NCBI GenBank assembly: GCA_030063045.1
Contig: JAQSEB010000026.1
Span: 62,001 to 126,000, forward strand
Length of the DNA: 64,000 nucleotides
DNA from: Pratylenchus scribneri
Lineage: Eukaryota; Nematoda; Chromadorea; Rhabditida; Pratylenchidae
Reading direction: 5' to 3'
Shown: in pieces, positions 1 through 11,431 of the stretch
Layout: the number at the start of each line of letters is the position of its first letter
Numbering within the stretch: the first letter of the stretch is position 1
Program-made: the position numbers and the translations under genes
The notes under the pieces: generated by a model
What the model was told of the DNA's origin: nothing
The model's database searches: none
The model's input: the letters and a program-made list of their open reading frames with translations, nothing else

Positions 1-182
1 AAATTAAAATAAAAAGCGAACGTAGCGAGCCATCAGAATTTTTAATAAAAATCAAAATTATAAGTCCCTAAAGCGATAAGCGCTTTCCAAATTGGGGTTA
101 TATATTCATATATGGAAGCATGCTTTATTTAAACCAATAGATCTCTGCCCCATTTTTTTGTTACATAAAATTCCTTTCTTGC

Positions 183-3100
183 CTGATTTTCCATTAAACC
201 GGTATATTTAGCTATTTCTTCACATTTTTCGTCCGTCAAAGATGGATTAAAACTGTATTCTTTCTTTAGTTTTTCTCTCTGTTCCTTTGTAAAAGAATAG
301 GGATTTTGATGTTGTGGAACTGAAATTAATTGTTTTTTACTTTAATTTATTTTTATATTTATTTTCCAATTCGATTTTTTCCTCTATTCATTTTTTCTAG
401 TCTTTTTTCTTATTCCAAAATTCAAATTTAAATTTTATTTCTATATTTTAACGAAATATTTCTCAAAACGTGCGGTTTTTTCTAGCCTATAATTTTGCGA
501 AAAATAGTTTTTGGCCATAATTTGGCCAAATTTTAGTCTATAAAAATCTATAATATACAATTCGATAGCCCAAAAAACTATTAAATGAAGTTTAGATCAC
601 TTAAATTGACCCATAGGTCATAAAGTTATGCCAAAAAACACATTATCACAAAAATGGCCATAATTTAATAAAATTTTGGCCAAGCCCCTAGCCCCTACAT
701 TTCCTAAGCCCCTAGCCCCTAATCCCATACCGTCACTAACCTAACTCTACCACTAACCCTAGCCCCTAAAAAGTTTTCCAAGGAAAAACAAAAATAGTCA
801 AATTAGAGGCTAAAAATATCCGAATTAGAGGAAGAAAAAAACTTCCTATTTCTCAAAATTTTGTCAATATTTTGAATTTTTTAGTAATATTTTTTTATAT
901 TTCGTAAATCTATAAATAAATAAATCATGTTCACAATTATGAAATAACTAAAAAAGATTACATACCAACACCGCCAATTGCGTCCGGATTTTGTTGCTCT
1001 GTAAAATTGAACTTGTTCATTAAAATGTTAATGAAATATTCTTACTTTTTTGGCGTTCTCTTTGACGTGCGTACCATTTATAGATCTGAAATTTTGTAAA
1101 AGCCAGTTTGGAGTTCATTTTAACAAAATTTTAAATTCGATACTATTTTATATTTTAAATATATTCATTATTATCACTTTTAATGAGCTTTACTAAAAAT
1201 AATAATTTTATTTCTATTTTCTCTTGTAAAAATTTAAAATAGACTATATATGGGGATATATTTTCCATCAACTATTTCCGAGGACATTGACGGTAAAAAA
1301 GAATTTCGAGATCAGTAATAGTTTACTTCGAAAACCAACTATATTCAAAAAAAAATTAATTTCGAAAAATGGATATTTATAGGTTTTCAATGACAGAAAT
1401 TTCGAATATTGCATTAATTTTTAAATAATTAAATTGTCTGAAGCAGTATAGGTTTAATAAACTGTTTGGAATAATTTAACTTATTTATGAATTATATTAT
1501 TAAACCGGTTTGGAAATATAAGCTTAAATCAGTTAAAAAATTAAAATAAAAAGCGAACGTAGCGAGCCATCAGAATTTTTAATAAAAATCAAAATTATAT
1601 GTCCCTAATGCGCTACGCGCTTTATGGAAGCATGTTTTATTTAAACTAGGGTTGCATCCCGGCGCCCGGGAAACGATTTTCGAAGACGGGGAATTGCGGG
1701 GAGGCAAGCTTGTGTGATGGGGACGGGGAGAGCTTCGCGGGGAAGGGAACGGGAAAGGGACCAGGGACCCCGAAATTTCGGGGAATGTGCCCAATTTTGG
1801 AAAAAAATTTTTCCAACTTAAAAATTTTTTTTTGCTAAAATTTTTCAGAATATTAAATAAATAAATAAATTGCATATGATTGGATAATTTTTAAATATTT
1901 TATAATAAAAGATGGCCGATTTCTTCATCGGAAATTTGTTCCAAAATTGGCTCATCACCCATTCCTGGCTCAATTTCTTTGGTTATTTTTACCAACAATG
2001 GATTTGAAAACAAATTTGCCTTTGCCAAAAGCAAATTTTTAACTGTGATTGTATAACTGTGATTATATTGAGCCAGAGTTGTTGAAAAGATTTTTAGCCC
2101 AAATAGCCGCGCAGAGAAAAATTAGACCAAAATTTGGCCATGCAACTGAAAAATTGAAAGAAAAATGGCCAAAAACCTCATCAATTTTTTTAAAAAAAAT
2201 TTTTAAAAATATGGCGTTTATAAGGCAAATTAAAAATAAGGCAAAAAAATAAAGCAATTCCTCGAAAATATGGCAAATTCCATAAAAATTAGGTAAGTAT
2301 TTGGGTAACTTTGGTCTCCTATTCCCTTTGCCTTTTCTTTGTTAAAGATTAAATTTGGCATGATATTACTCTTATCAAGATTAAAATAAGACAAAACAGA
2401 TATCTGTTCCGAATTTTCTGACCTGGATTACCCCTAAACACACACATATGAGAAATGAAAAGGGAAATTAAAAAATTATTAAAAATTGGGGAGAACGAAC
2501 CGTACTATCTATTAATCAGCTTACTCTTTTATAATTATATAGGAAATATTTTTAATAAAATTAAGTATTTGAGTGAAAAAAATTAATTATAATATCAAAA
2601 AGAAGATTATTTTTCATTAAAAATAACATTTTTCATAGATTAAAAAGACTTTTTAGTTGAATTTCTTTTAAAAAATTTCTCCAAATTTTTGGGGGTCCCC
2701 GCGCGGGGAGAAGCTCACGGGGAGGGATATGGGGACGGGAAATTTTCATTTTCGGGGAAGGGGAACGGGGGCAAAAAAGCCCGGGACGGGTGCAACCCTA
2801 ATTTAAACCAGTAGATCTCTGCCCCATTTTTTTGTTACATAAAATTCATATCTTTCTTGCCTGGTTTTTCTTTAAGCCGGTTGATTTAGCTATTTCTTTA
2901 TATTTTTGGGGCGTCAAATATGAATTAATACTGAATTCGTAGTTTAGCACTTCATACTGTTCCATTGTAAAATCTATGTGATATGGATTCGGAACTGAAA
3001 TTAATTGTTATTAACTTGAATTAATTTTTATATTTATTTTCCAATTCGATTTTTCCTATCTTCATTTTTTCTAGTCTTTTTTCGTATCCCAAATATAAAT

Positions 3101-4833
3101 ATATAAATTTTAAAAGAAAAAATATTTATTTGATAGAAAAATTTCTTTAAGAAATTGGTAAAATGTTGATTATTTATATAGAAAAATTTCTTTAAGAAAT
3201 TGGTAAAATGTTGATTATTTATATATTTTGCAGTTCTGAAAAGCAAATTTAATCTTTTATAAATAATTTTTAATAATTTTTATCAATATATTAGTTCAAT
3301 ACTTTGTTAATATTTCGTTATTTTTGTCTATAATTTGTATAATTTTACTAATATATAAATCATGTTCTCAATTATGAAATAACTAAAAAAAATTACATAC
3401 CATCATCGTTAATTGTTTCCGGATCTTGTTGGCTCTGTAAAATTGAACTTGTTAATTAAAATGTTGTTGAAATATGCTTACATTTATTTGGCGTGATCGT
3501 TTAAGTGCGAACCAATTATAGATCTGAAATTATGTAAAAGCCAGTTTGAAGTTAATTTTCACAAATTTTTAAATTCTATACTTTTTGTATTTTATAATAT
3601 ATTTATTATTACCACTTTTTTCTTGATTAAAATTAAAACAGAGTTCGGATCGGGTCAATTTATAAAGACAAAATTTCGGTTATATAAGAACATAAGGTAA
3701 AAACTTTTAAAAATATAAGGACATGCAAAATTTTTTCATAAAAAAATATTTCAATTTTTTTTCGGAATGCATGTTTTTTCTCCTGAATGAATTTCTCCTT
3801 AAGTTTATTAAGCGATTAGTTTTGTGTATAAAAATATTAGAAGATTTTAAACAATTAATGGCCCGATAGGAGAAAATTTTTTAATCAAAAATGGCCCGAT
3901 AGGGGAAAATTTATAATCAAAAATGGCCCGATAGGGGAAAATTTTAACCAAAAATGGCCCAATAGGGGAAAATTTTAATAAATCAATAAAAGGGTGGTAA
4001 GGACAATAATGAATTTGAAAGGACATTCTTATGGAATAAGGACATTTTCTCTTTTCTAACTAAGGACGGAGGTCAAATTGTAGGGACTTTTCTTATAAAA
4101 TAAGGACGAATTCGAACCCTAGATTAAAATATATTAAATTACATAATTTTGGCCTATATGAAATGATAAAGGTTGCGCAAAATGAATTTAAAAATTTATT
4201 AGCAAAGGTAAACTTTATATAGGGCCTATATCAAATATCAATTTAAAGAAATATTTAAGTTGAGTCAAAATTATAAAATAATATTTAGATGGCGGGGAGA
4301 GGTTCTACAGTGGACGGATAGTGCCAGAAAATGGAAAAAATTTCTATTGTACTTGTAATTTCATTAAAATATCAAAGTTAAATAGATTTACTTTGTAACA
4401 ATCAAAGTGGTAGAGCTGAAACGGGGCATAAAATGGGATTATATATGAATTATATTGTTAAACCGGTTTGGAGATTTAAGCTTAAATCAGCTAAAAAAAA
4501 TTAAAATACAAGGCGAACGTAGCGAGCCATCAGAATTTTTAATAAAAATCAAAATTATAAACTCTAATGCGCTACGCGCTTTCCAAATTGGGGTTATATA
4601 TTCATATATGGAAGCATGTTTATATAAACTAGTAGATCTCTGCCTCATTTTTTAGTTACATAAAATTAATTTCTTTCTTGCCTGATCTTCCTTTAAACTG
4701 GTGGATTTAGCTATTTCTTTACATTTTTGGGGCGTCAAATATGAATTAATACTGAATTCATTCTTTAGTATTTTTCTCTGTTCATTTGTAAAAGCTTTGG
4801 AATTTAGACGTTGCTTTTTGCTTTGTTTTGGAT
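183..4833 (-). CDS. Multi-homeodomain protein gene, copy 1 (3' part beyond window)
   Basis: Minus-strand exons read from right to left: 4682-4833 (homeodomain helices 1-2), 3482-3523 (helix 3), 3401-3434 (linker), 2861-2994 (helices 1-2), 1046-1085 (helix 3), 966-998 (linker), 183-319 (helices 1-2; its helix 3 lies off the window). Phases agree at every junction. The first domain fits canonical numbering: F8, L16, F20, Y25, A35, L40, Q44, W48, F49, R53. The near-invariant Asn51 is Leu here and Arg in the second domain. The intron after Q44 starts with GC (CAG|GCAAGAAAG) in all three units. Each helix 1-2 exon starts with two bases that complete the codon begun by the linker exon, so the domains appear to form one protein. 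The first coding exon upstream of 4833 was not found. Family knowledge: homeodomains bind DNA, but losing Asn51 argues against normal base contact. The third unit differs strongly from its counterpart at 31083-31222. Confidence 0.75.
1647..2800. mobile_element. Non-autonomous hAT-type element (1154 bp) in a homeodomain-gene intron
   Basis: Terminal inverted repeats read TAGGGTTGCA at the left and TGCAACCCTA at the right. They are flanked by a perfect 8-bp target duplication, ATTTAAAC (1639-1646 and 2801-2808). Other units of the host repeat carry the uninterrupted site, confirming an insertion. The subterminal regions are GC-rich with repeated GGGACGGGGA-type runs, unlike the AT-rich surroundings. 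No transposase is visible. A short minus-strand open stretch (about 2040-1895, acidic, ending in a stop) may be a coding remnant. An 8-bp duplication and TAGGG/CAGGG ends are typical of the hAT superfamily. It lies inside the intron between exons 2861-2994 and 1046-1085. Confidence 0.85.
3136..3225. repeat. 45-bp perfect tandem duplication, copy 1 only
   Basis: A 45-bp unit beginning GAAAAATTTCTTTAAGAAAT occurs twice head to tail. The corresponding place in copy 2 (around 34032) has one unit. This indel accounts for most of the offset change between the copies, so it postdates the segmental duplication or was lost from copy 2. Confidence 0.9.
3639..4122. mobile_element. hAT-type MITE with internal 30-bp repeats, degenerate member
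   Basis: The left end CAGAGTTCGGATCGGGTC and the right end ATTCGAACCCTAG are imperfect inverted repeats. They are flanked by ATTAAAA on both sides (3632-3638 and 4123-4129). Inside are about four copies of a 30-bp unit containing AATGGCCCGATAGGGGAAAA, and many ATAAGGACA words. This is a decayed relative of the full element at 29614-30512. It lies in the intron between homeodomain exons 4682-4833 and 3482-3523. Confidence 0.75.
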
Positions 4834-5412
4834 CTAAATAATTATAATTATTATTTAATTTAATTTTTTTATATTGAATCAAGGTTCTCGGAGCTAGAAA
4901 TATTAAATGCGATAATCAGCTCCAGTTCAAGCTTATTCAAGATGATAAAAAATTACAAAAATTATAATATTTTTTATATTTTTGAATTTATTTAATTTAT
5001 TATTACATCACTTTTTTATAATTTACTTTTTTATATATTAAATAAATAAAAATTTTCATAATATATATATAAAATTTGAGTTACGTTAATTTTTTTCAAA
5101 TTTTGGAAATTCTAGCCAGTCGATTTTCGTGATCTTTTTTTAAAATTTCACATCAGATTGCGCATCCATAAAAACTCTAAACTTAATATGATACTTTACC
5201 GGTTTCGAGTTATAAGCCATAAACCGGTTTCAAAAATTGAACTTTTTTGATTTGCAACGGTAAAACTCCTTTTGGTTTTTAGATTTGTACCGGGAGAAAG
5301 GGCACTGTGCATGAATGACAACTTTCGAATGATATATGGTTTAAGGGGTGGGTCTACTCAAAACCCTGGGCTCTAGAACGAGCAAATGTGGCCAAATCGG
5401 CACTTTTTCCTT

Positions 5413-5480
5413 TGTAGCCGATTTGGTAAGGGGAAGTAATTTGTTGGAGGTCGCGCGTCCGAATCCAACCAAGAGCCAAT
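5413..5480 (+). other. tRNA-like pol III promoter remnant (SINE-like)
   Basis: An A-box-like TAGCCGATTTGG (5415-5426) is followed 30 bp later by a B-box-like CGTCCGAATCC (5456-5466). The spacing suits an internal RNA polymerase III promoter. I could not fold a complete tRNA cloverleaf: the acceptor arms do not pair. A 10-bp palindrome (CCAAATCGGC / GCCGATTTGG) overlaps the A box. Best read as a tRNA-derived repeat or pseudogene. Confidence 0.35.
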
Positions 5481-5682
5481 AATTTTTCAATGGTGCGGAT
5501 CAAGAATTTGAGGTTTATTTTGAAAATTTATAGATTTTGAAACCTATATCGCCATTTGTTAAACTATTTTTGATTTTGAAACTTTAGGCGCCATTTATTA
5601 ATCTATTTTTTATTTTTTAAACACTATTAAAAGAAAACACTAAATTCAGGACGAAAACACAAAAGAATAAATAATTTAACCC

Positions 5683-5765
5683 GGTGAGGATTCGAACCCG
5701 AGACATCCCAACCATAAACCGTTCACTCAAGCATTTCAAATCAGCCATTTTATACTAGCGGCCTT
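5683..5765 (-). other. tRNA-like sequence with consensus B box
   Basis: On the minus strand a perfect B box, GGTTCGAATCC (complement of 5688-5698), follows an A-box-like TGGCTGATTTGA (complement of 5736-5747). Paired arms are incomplete, so a functional tRNA is doubtful. A tRNA pseudogene or SINE head is more likely. It stands about 200 bp from a second tRNA-like element in the opposite orientation. Confidence 0.4.
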
Positions 5766-6340
5766 ATAGTCATAAAGAAATGTAAGTAAAAACACATTTT
5801 TGACCATGACTTTGGAGAATGTACCCTTAAAATTTTTTTAACGTATCATAGCTAAATACATCACTGTGCAAAATTTTAGAAAAATCGATTAACTATATGT
5901 TCCGAACGGTCATTTTGCCATTTTTATAAATATACAAGAATTGATTAAAGTTATTATGATCTATAAACATATTTTATTAAAGCAACTAATTTTGATATTG
6001 TTCACTTTTTCTAGGTCTATTATTTAGTAAATATTTTTTACTAATTCGTAAATTCATAGAATTGCCTAAGAGATTATCAAATAAGTTAAAAATCATCTTT
6101 TTTACATTTTTGAGTGATATGCTTGAAATCTGCAGAATCCATTTGCAAGGCATCAAGATTTTTGGACATTTTATTAGATGGATTTGCTTTTTCACCAAAA
6201 ATACTTCCTGAAAATATTGATGGTTTGGATGAATTGCTTTTGAATTTTTTATTTTAATTTTTATCCTAATTTAATAATAATCTAATCATAAGTTATTTCT
6301 CTTCTTCTCTAATAAAAATAATTATGTAAATTTCATTTTT

Positions 6341-8713
6341 TTATGAAAACTGATATATTAATTCAACTAATACTTGATTAATGTATACAAATTTAATAGA
6401 AATTTTACGAATAAATTCTATTTCGTTTCTATTACCCAAATTTATTGTTAAATTAAAAAACATAATTGAAGGAGTTGCTCTTGTAATATTATTCGTTCCA
6501 GTATTATCCTGTACAGTTTCCATCAATTCTGAGCAAATTAAACGTCGAAAATATGGAATATGTTTTTGGGTGAAATTCATTTCAATCTCATTGATTATAT
6601 ATTTTGCATATGCCAAAATGAACACGCCACAATCTATAGTATTTTCTTGTAAAGGTATTTTTTCCACTAACTAATAAAAAAATTATTGAAACATTTTTAT
6701 TAATTTTAAATACAATGTATTGCCATCCACCAGGTTGCGGTAGCTTTTTTTTCTTATAAATATCTTCGATGAGTGTGAACATTTTCAATAGAAAATGATT
6801 TTTTGTGACATTTTCTGGATCCAACTGTGTTCCCACATCATCCAACGGTACTAAATTTTCATAAATTTTTAACTTTTCTTGTGCAAAATTTGTTTATTAT
6901 CTTAATTTGCAATATGAATTTATTATTATTTAGTTATATCAGTAAATAATTTATGCCAGAGTTACGATCGAATCAAGACTATTCATAAGGAAAAATTTCC
7001 ATTTTATAAGGAATTAGGGGAAAAAATTTGAAAATCTCAAGACATGTTAAAATTTTTAAATTTATAAAAAAAACATTTTAATAATTTTTAGAATGCTTCT
7101 ATTTTTCTCCTCAAGGAATTTTACTTAAATTTATCTAGCAATTAGACTAAATCTTTTTTTTTATATATAATGCGATATCATAAGATTCTGAACAATTAAA
7201 AATGGCCGAGTAGGAAAAATAATAGTCCAAAATTAACCAAAAGAAATAGTCAAAAATGGCTAGATAGGGAAAAATTTTAACCAAAAATTTTCATTTATAA
7301 GGTCAATATTAGGGAAATAAGGACAATTATGAATTAAGGACATTCTTATAAATAAGAATATTTTTATTTTTTATAAAGATGAGGTTCAAATTGTAAGAAC
7401 TTTTCATATAAAAAAGGACGAATCTGAACCCCGATTTATGTCAATAATTAAAATAAAATATTAACCTTAAATACTAATGTGAAATAGTTAAAATTTTAGA
7501 GACATAAACCGAAATTGGCTCGAAAGGGGAACCAGATTTTAAATTCTTAAATCAATTAGAGTTGATATGTTAAAGAATTTTTCTTGATCAATTATTTTAT
7601 ATAATTCCATTTTCTATTAGATTTAATGCTTCTATAGGCTCATATAATGTTTTCCATAATTTTAGCATATTCCTATCTAATATATAATTTTTGATTCTAG
7701 CGTAAACTTCATTTGTAAAGCTAAGGTAAATATAATATGTTTAATATTTTAATTAAACGATATTTAATTCTTATGAGTAAAATGGACTTTCATTAAATTA
7801 ATTTGTCAAACATAATTCTAATCTAATTGATTAGACTTTCAAATTAATTATTCCAAGTTTTTGGTCTAAATAAATTTTATTTATTAAATTGGATTTATCA
7901 TAAGATGATATTTTATTTGCTGAATAAATATTGAAATGCTTAAAAAATATATAGCCAAAAAAGAGTGCAATATAATTATAATAATATAAGGATTTTCCAC
8001 ATTCAGAAACCATATACCAATTGATATCGTCGAGAGACATCAAAGGTAGATATATACAATTTGCCATATTTTATTCAAAATTAATAGATTATTAAGGCAC
8101 TTTAATTAAATCTATTGATTGGGTATAAGATTTGAAGGTAAATTGAATTAAATTTCTGAATAGTTACTATCATCTATTCGGCAATTTCAATTTATAGGCA
8201 AATAAATATTTCCCTTTATCATATCATAAATGTTTATAAAAATACTTACATTTCATCGAATCAAGTATCATAATTGTCTTTTGTGGGAAGTTGAGCAATG
8301 CCAATGCCCAATGATTACCATACAAATGTGCTGGCACAAAAATCTGGAGTTGATTATTCTCCAAATTGATATTTTGTAGCCAAAAATCGCATTGATTTAA
8401 TTCAGATTTTATGTACAAAGCGGTAAGAAATGTACTCATATAAATATATTGTGGATGGCGTTTTATTAATAAATGCATATATCCATTAATCACATCATCA
8501 ATTAACAAATGACCATCGATCAATGTGGCCATATGAGCCGCTAAATTTTCAAGATTATTCAAAAGATAATTCTTTAACTACCCTCAATTCGGATATTTTC
8601 TTCTCCTACAGGCAAATTTTGATTATTTTGGAATTTATTCAAAACTGTTTCCCAGACATCATCTTTCTTGAATAATTCGGGTAATTCTGGCATATCATCT
8701 GGTTTTATAATAA
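6341..8713 (-). CDS. Ulp1-like (C48) cysteine protease gene, spliced, possibly decayed
   Basis: Exons on the minus strand: 8582-8713, 8250-8540 (42-bp intron between them, phases agree), a segment at about 6714-6880, and 6341-6674. The second exon carries the Ulp1 start region (DGHLLIDDVINGYMHLL) and the catalytic His in YGNHWALALL and Asp in ILDSM. The last carries the Gln and Cys in PLQENTIDCGVF. All four catalytic residues of the SUMO-protease fold are therefore present. The junction between 8250 and 6880 could not be solved in frame and the interval contains a MITE, so the gene may be broken or have an unseen exon. Open stretches at 7831-8067 and 5986-6240 (ending KHITQKCKKDDF) may be further pieces. 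Such proteases remove SUMO-like modifiers; the substrate here is unknown. Confidence 0.6.
6957..7433. mobile_element. hAT-type MITE, second degenerate member, inside the Ulp1-like gene
   Basis: Left end CAGAGTTACGATCGAATC and right end ACGAATCTGAACCCCG are related to the ends of the element at 29614-30512. The flanks ATTTATGC (6949-6956) and ATTTATGT (7434-7441) form a 7-of-8 target duplication. Only about two decayed copies of the GGCC-containing 30-bp unit remain. Confidence 0.7.
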
Positions 8714-9214
8714 CTAAAAATAATTGTTATTAGACTGTGAATTAGTAGAATATCGATCGAAAATTAAGTCTTTTCGAGAAGAAATTTCAGTAAAATTTAT
8801 TATATTTCATTAATTTTTAAATATTGCAAATATTATAAAAAGTTTTAATAAAAATATAAGAGAAAACTATTATTTAGGGTAAAAGTTTTGAAAAAGATTT
8901 TTTGGAAAAAATTCTGAAGGAAGAAATAATTTTCTGGAAAGTTTTATATAAAAGATTTTCTCATAAAAAAGATTTTTTGATGAAAAATATTTTTGGGATA
9001 AAAATTAGATTTCGTATATTTATTTTGCAAATGATAAGCAAATTTGTTTTTATTAAGAATTTTTTATAAAATTTGAAGGTAAATTTATTTTAAAATTTTG
9101 ATTTTTTTGCCGATATTTATGGACAAATTTACTATATAAAAATCTTTCCGTTTCTAATTATATTATAGTTAACTTTCCTTTATGCAACAATTTTTTAACA
9201 TTTTTTAAATTTTT
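8714..9214. other. Intergenic, no feature seen
   Basis: AT-rich sequence between the Ulp1-like gene and the MAP-like gene, full of short A and T runs. I see no coding signature, repeat unit or inverted repeat worth naming. Confidence 0.6.
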
Positions 9215-11431
9215 TTAAATAATACCAATAGTATTTTCAGATATATTCATTTTTTCAATATGTTGACCCCCAAAAATTGAGCCAGATGATTTATCAAAAA
9301 TTGAGTCAGTTGATTGCATTTGTCCATGGTGATCTATCCAACAAGTTGATTCGACTTGGTAAGGTAACATTGATTCAGATTCATATTTTTCTTTTAATAT
9401 CTTTTCTTTTTGCTCTGCAATTTTTGATGCAATCAAATTTAATTCATTCGAATCATGAATTAGTGAACTGGTTTGTTTATAGCCTTCCATAGGAAAAAAC
9501 GAACCAGTTTGTTTATTTTCTTGTCCCACAAATTTTGTTGTACTAGTGGGTTGGTTCCCATGCTGAGCAAACATTGTTGTACCAATTGGTTGGTTCCCAT
9601 GCTCGGCAAATATTGTTGTACCAGTTGGGTGGTTCCCATGCTCGGCAAACATTGTTATACCAGCTGGTTGATTCCCATACTCGGCAAACATTGATATACC
9701 AGTTGGTTGGTTCCCATGCTCGGTAAATATTGCACCAGTTTGTCTTTGCCCTTCCATTGGTAAGTTTGATTCAAATCCATATTTTTCCTTTAATATCCTT
9801 TCTTTTTGCTTTTCTACAATTTTTGATGCAATCAAATTTAATTCATTCGAATCTTTATTCATAGGAATTAGTGAACTGGTTTGTTTATTTCCTTGCCCCA
9901 CAAATATTGTTTTACCAATTGGTTGGTTTCTATACTCGTTAAACATTGCACCAGTTTGTTTCTGCCCTTCCATTGGTATGTTTGATTCAGATCCATATTT
10001 TTCCTTTAATATCCTTTCTTTTTGCTTTTCTACAATTTTTGATGCAATCAAATTTAATTCATTCGAATCTTTATCCATAGGAATCAGTGAATTGGTTTGT
10101 TTATTTCCTTGCCCCACAAATATTGTTTTACCAGTTGGGTGGTTCCCATGCTCGGCAAACATTGTTATACCAGTTGGTTGGTTCCCATGCTCGGCAAATA
10201 TTGTTGTACCAGTAGGGTGGTTCCCATGCTCGGCAAACATTGTTATACCAATTGGTTGGTTTCCATGTTCGGTAAATATTGTATCAGTTTGTTTTTGCCC
10301 TTCCAATGGTAAGTTTGATTCAAATCCATATTTTTCCTTTATTATCTTTTCTTTTTGCTTTTCTACAATTTTTGATGCAATCAAATTTAATTCATTCGAA
10401 TCTTTATCCATAGGAATTAGTGAACTGATTTGTTTATTTCCTTGCCCCACAAATATTGTTTTACCAATTGGTTGGTTTCTATACTCGTTAAACATTGCAC
10501 CAGTTTGTTTCTGCCCTTCCATTGGTATGTTTGATTCAGATCCATATTTTTCCTTTAATATCCTTTCTTTTTGCTTTTCTACAATTTTTGATGCAATCAA
10601 ATTTAATTCATTCGAATCTTCATCCATAGGAAATATGGTTTGTTTATGGCCTTCCATAGGAAAGAGCTTACTAATTTGTTTATTGCCTTGCTTTGCAAAC
10701 ATTTTTTCAACATTTTTTTTGTTGCCTTGTTCCACAAACATTTTTCCAATTTGTTTTTGGACTTCCATAAGTAAATTTGATTCAGAGTCAGATCCATATT
10801 TTTTCTTTAATAAATTCCCCTCTTTTTGTTTTTCAATAATCTTTGATGCAATCAAATTTAATTCATTCGATTCTTTATCCATAGCTAATTGTGTATCAGT
10901 TTGTTTATTTCCTTGCCCCAAAAATATTGTTGTACCAGTTGGGTGGTTCCCATGCTCGGCAAACATTGTTATACCAGTTGGTTGGTTCCCATGCTCGGCA
11001 AACATTGATATACCAGTTGGTTGGTTCCCATGCTCGGCAAACATTGTTATACCAGTTGGTTGGTTCCCATGCTCGGCAAATATTGTTTTACCAGTTGATT
11101 GGTTCCCATGCTCGGCAAATATTGTTTTACCAGTTGGTTGGTTCCCATGCTCGGCGAATATTGTTGTACCAGTTGGTTGGTTCCCATACTCGGCAAATAT
11201 TTTTGTACCAGTTGTTTGGTTCCCATGCTCGGCAAATATTTTTGTACCAGTTGTTTGGTTCCCATGCTCGGCAAATATTTTTGTACCAGTTTGAAAAAGT
11301 GATTTTTCTTTATTTTGTTGCTGCTTTATAGCATCAAGGGATCCATGTTTGTCTCCTCTTTTTCTTTCATCAGTTGCATAGCAATATCCAATTAAAAGAA
11401 TTATTTGTAAAAGAATATATAAATTGTTCAT
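9215..11431 (-). CDS. map-1-like: Secreted MAP-1-like effector with 13- and ~58-residue repeats, copy 1
   Basis: An uninterrupted 738-codon frame. Residues 1-20 are a clear signal peptide (MNNLYILLQIILLIGYCYA then T). The body alternates two repeat types: about 20 copies of a 13-residue unit like TGTTIFAEHGNQP in blocks, and six copies of a longer unit around DSNELNLIASKIVEKQKE and KEKYG.ESN.P.EGQKQ. The C-terminal 60 residues are non-repetitive. This matches the Meloidogyne avirulence protein family (MAP-1: secreted, 13- and 58-residue repeats, reported to contain plant CLE-like motifs and linked to recognition by resistant tomato). The protein is larger than the MAP members I recall. No intron is needed. 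Function is inferred from family resemblance only. The twin at 40066-42282 reads the same. Confidence 0.85.
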   Translation of the reverse strand: MNNLYILLQIILLIGYCYATDERKRGDKHGSLDAIKQQQNKEKSLFQTGTKIFAEHGNQTTGTKIFAEHGNQTTGTKIFAEYGNQPTGTTIFAEHGNQPTGKTIFAEHGNQSTGKTIFAEHGNQPTGITMFAEHGNQPTGISMFAEHGNQPTGITMFAEHGNHPTGTTIFLGQGNKQTDTQLAMDKESNELNLIASKIIEKQKEGNLLKKKYGSDSESNLLMEVQKQIGKMFVEQGNKKNVEKMFAKQGNKQISKLFPMEGHKQTIFPMDEDSNELNLIASKIVEKQKERILKEKYGSESNIPMEGQKQTGAMFNEYRNQPIGKTIFVGQGNKQISSLIPMDKDSNELNLIASKIVEKQKEKIIKEKYGFESNLPLEGQKQTDTIFTEHGNQPIGITMFAEHGNHPTGTTIFAEHGNQPTGITMFAEHGNHPTGKTIFVGQGNKQTNSLIPMDKDSNELNLIASKIVEKQKERILKEKYGSESNIPMEGQKQTGAMFNEYRNQPIGKTIFVGQGNKQTSSLIPMNKDSNELNLIASKIVEKQKERILKEKYGFESNLPMEGQRQTGAIFTEHGNQPTGISMFAEYGNQPAGITMFAEHGNHPTGTTIFAEHGNQPIGTTMFAQHGNQPTSTTKFVGQENKQTGSFFPMEGYKQTSSLIHDSNELNLIASKIAEQKEKILKEKYESESMLPYQVESTCWIDHHGQMQSTDSIFDKSSGSIFGGQHIEKMNISENTIGII

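Noticed and set aside
2049..2252. 67-codon plus-strand frame inside the hAT-type element
   Set aside because: No recognisable domain, Lys-rich AT-driven composition, and it lies within a non-autonomous transposon.
3034..3246. 70-codon minus-strand frame with a 15-residue duplication
   Set aside because: Created by the 45-bp tandem duplication in intronic sequence; absent from copy 2.
5683..5765. Functional tRNA gene
   Set aside because: The B box is perfect, but acceptor and D arms do not pair and the A box is poor; kept only as tRNA-like.
9978..11294. 438-codon plus-strand open frame with repeated WFPCSANIV units
   Set aside because: Exact antisense of the MAP repeats. It is open only because the repeat period is a multiple of three; the sense frame has a signal peptide and family match.
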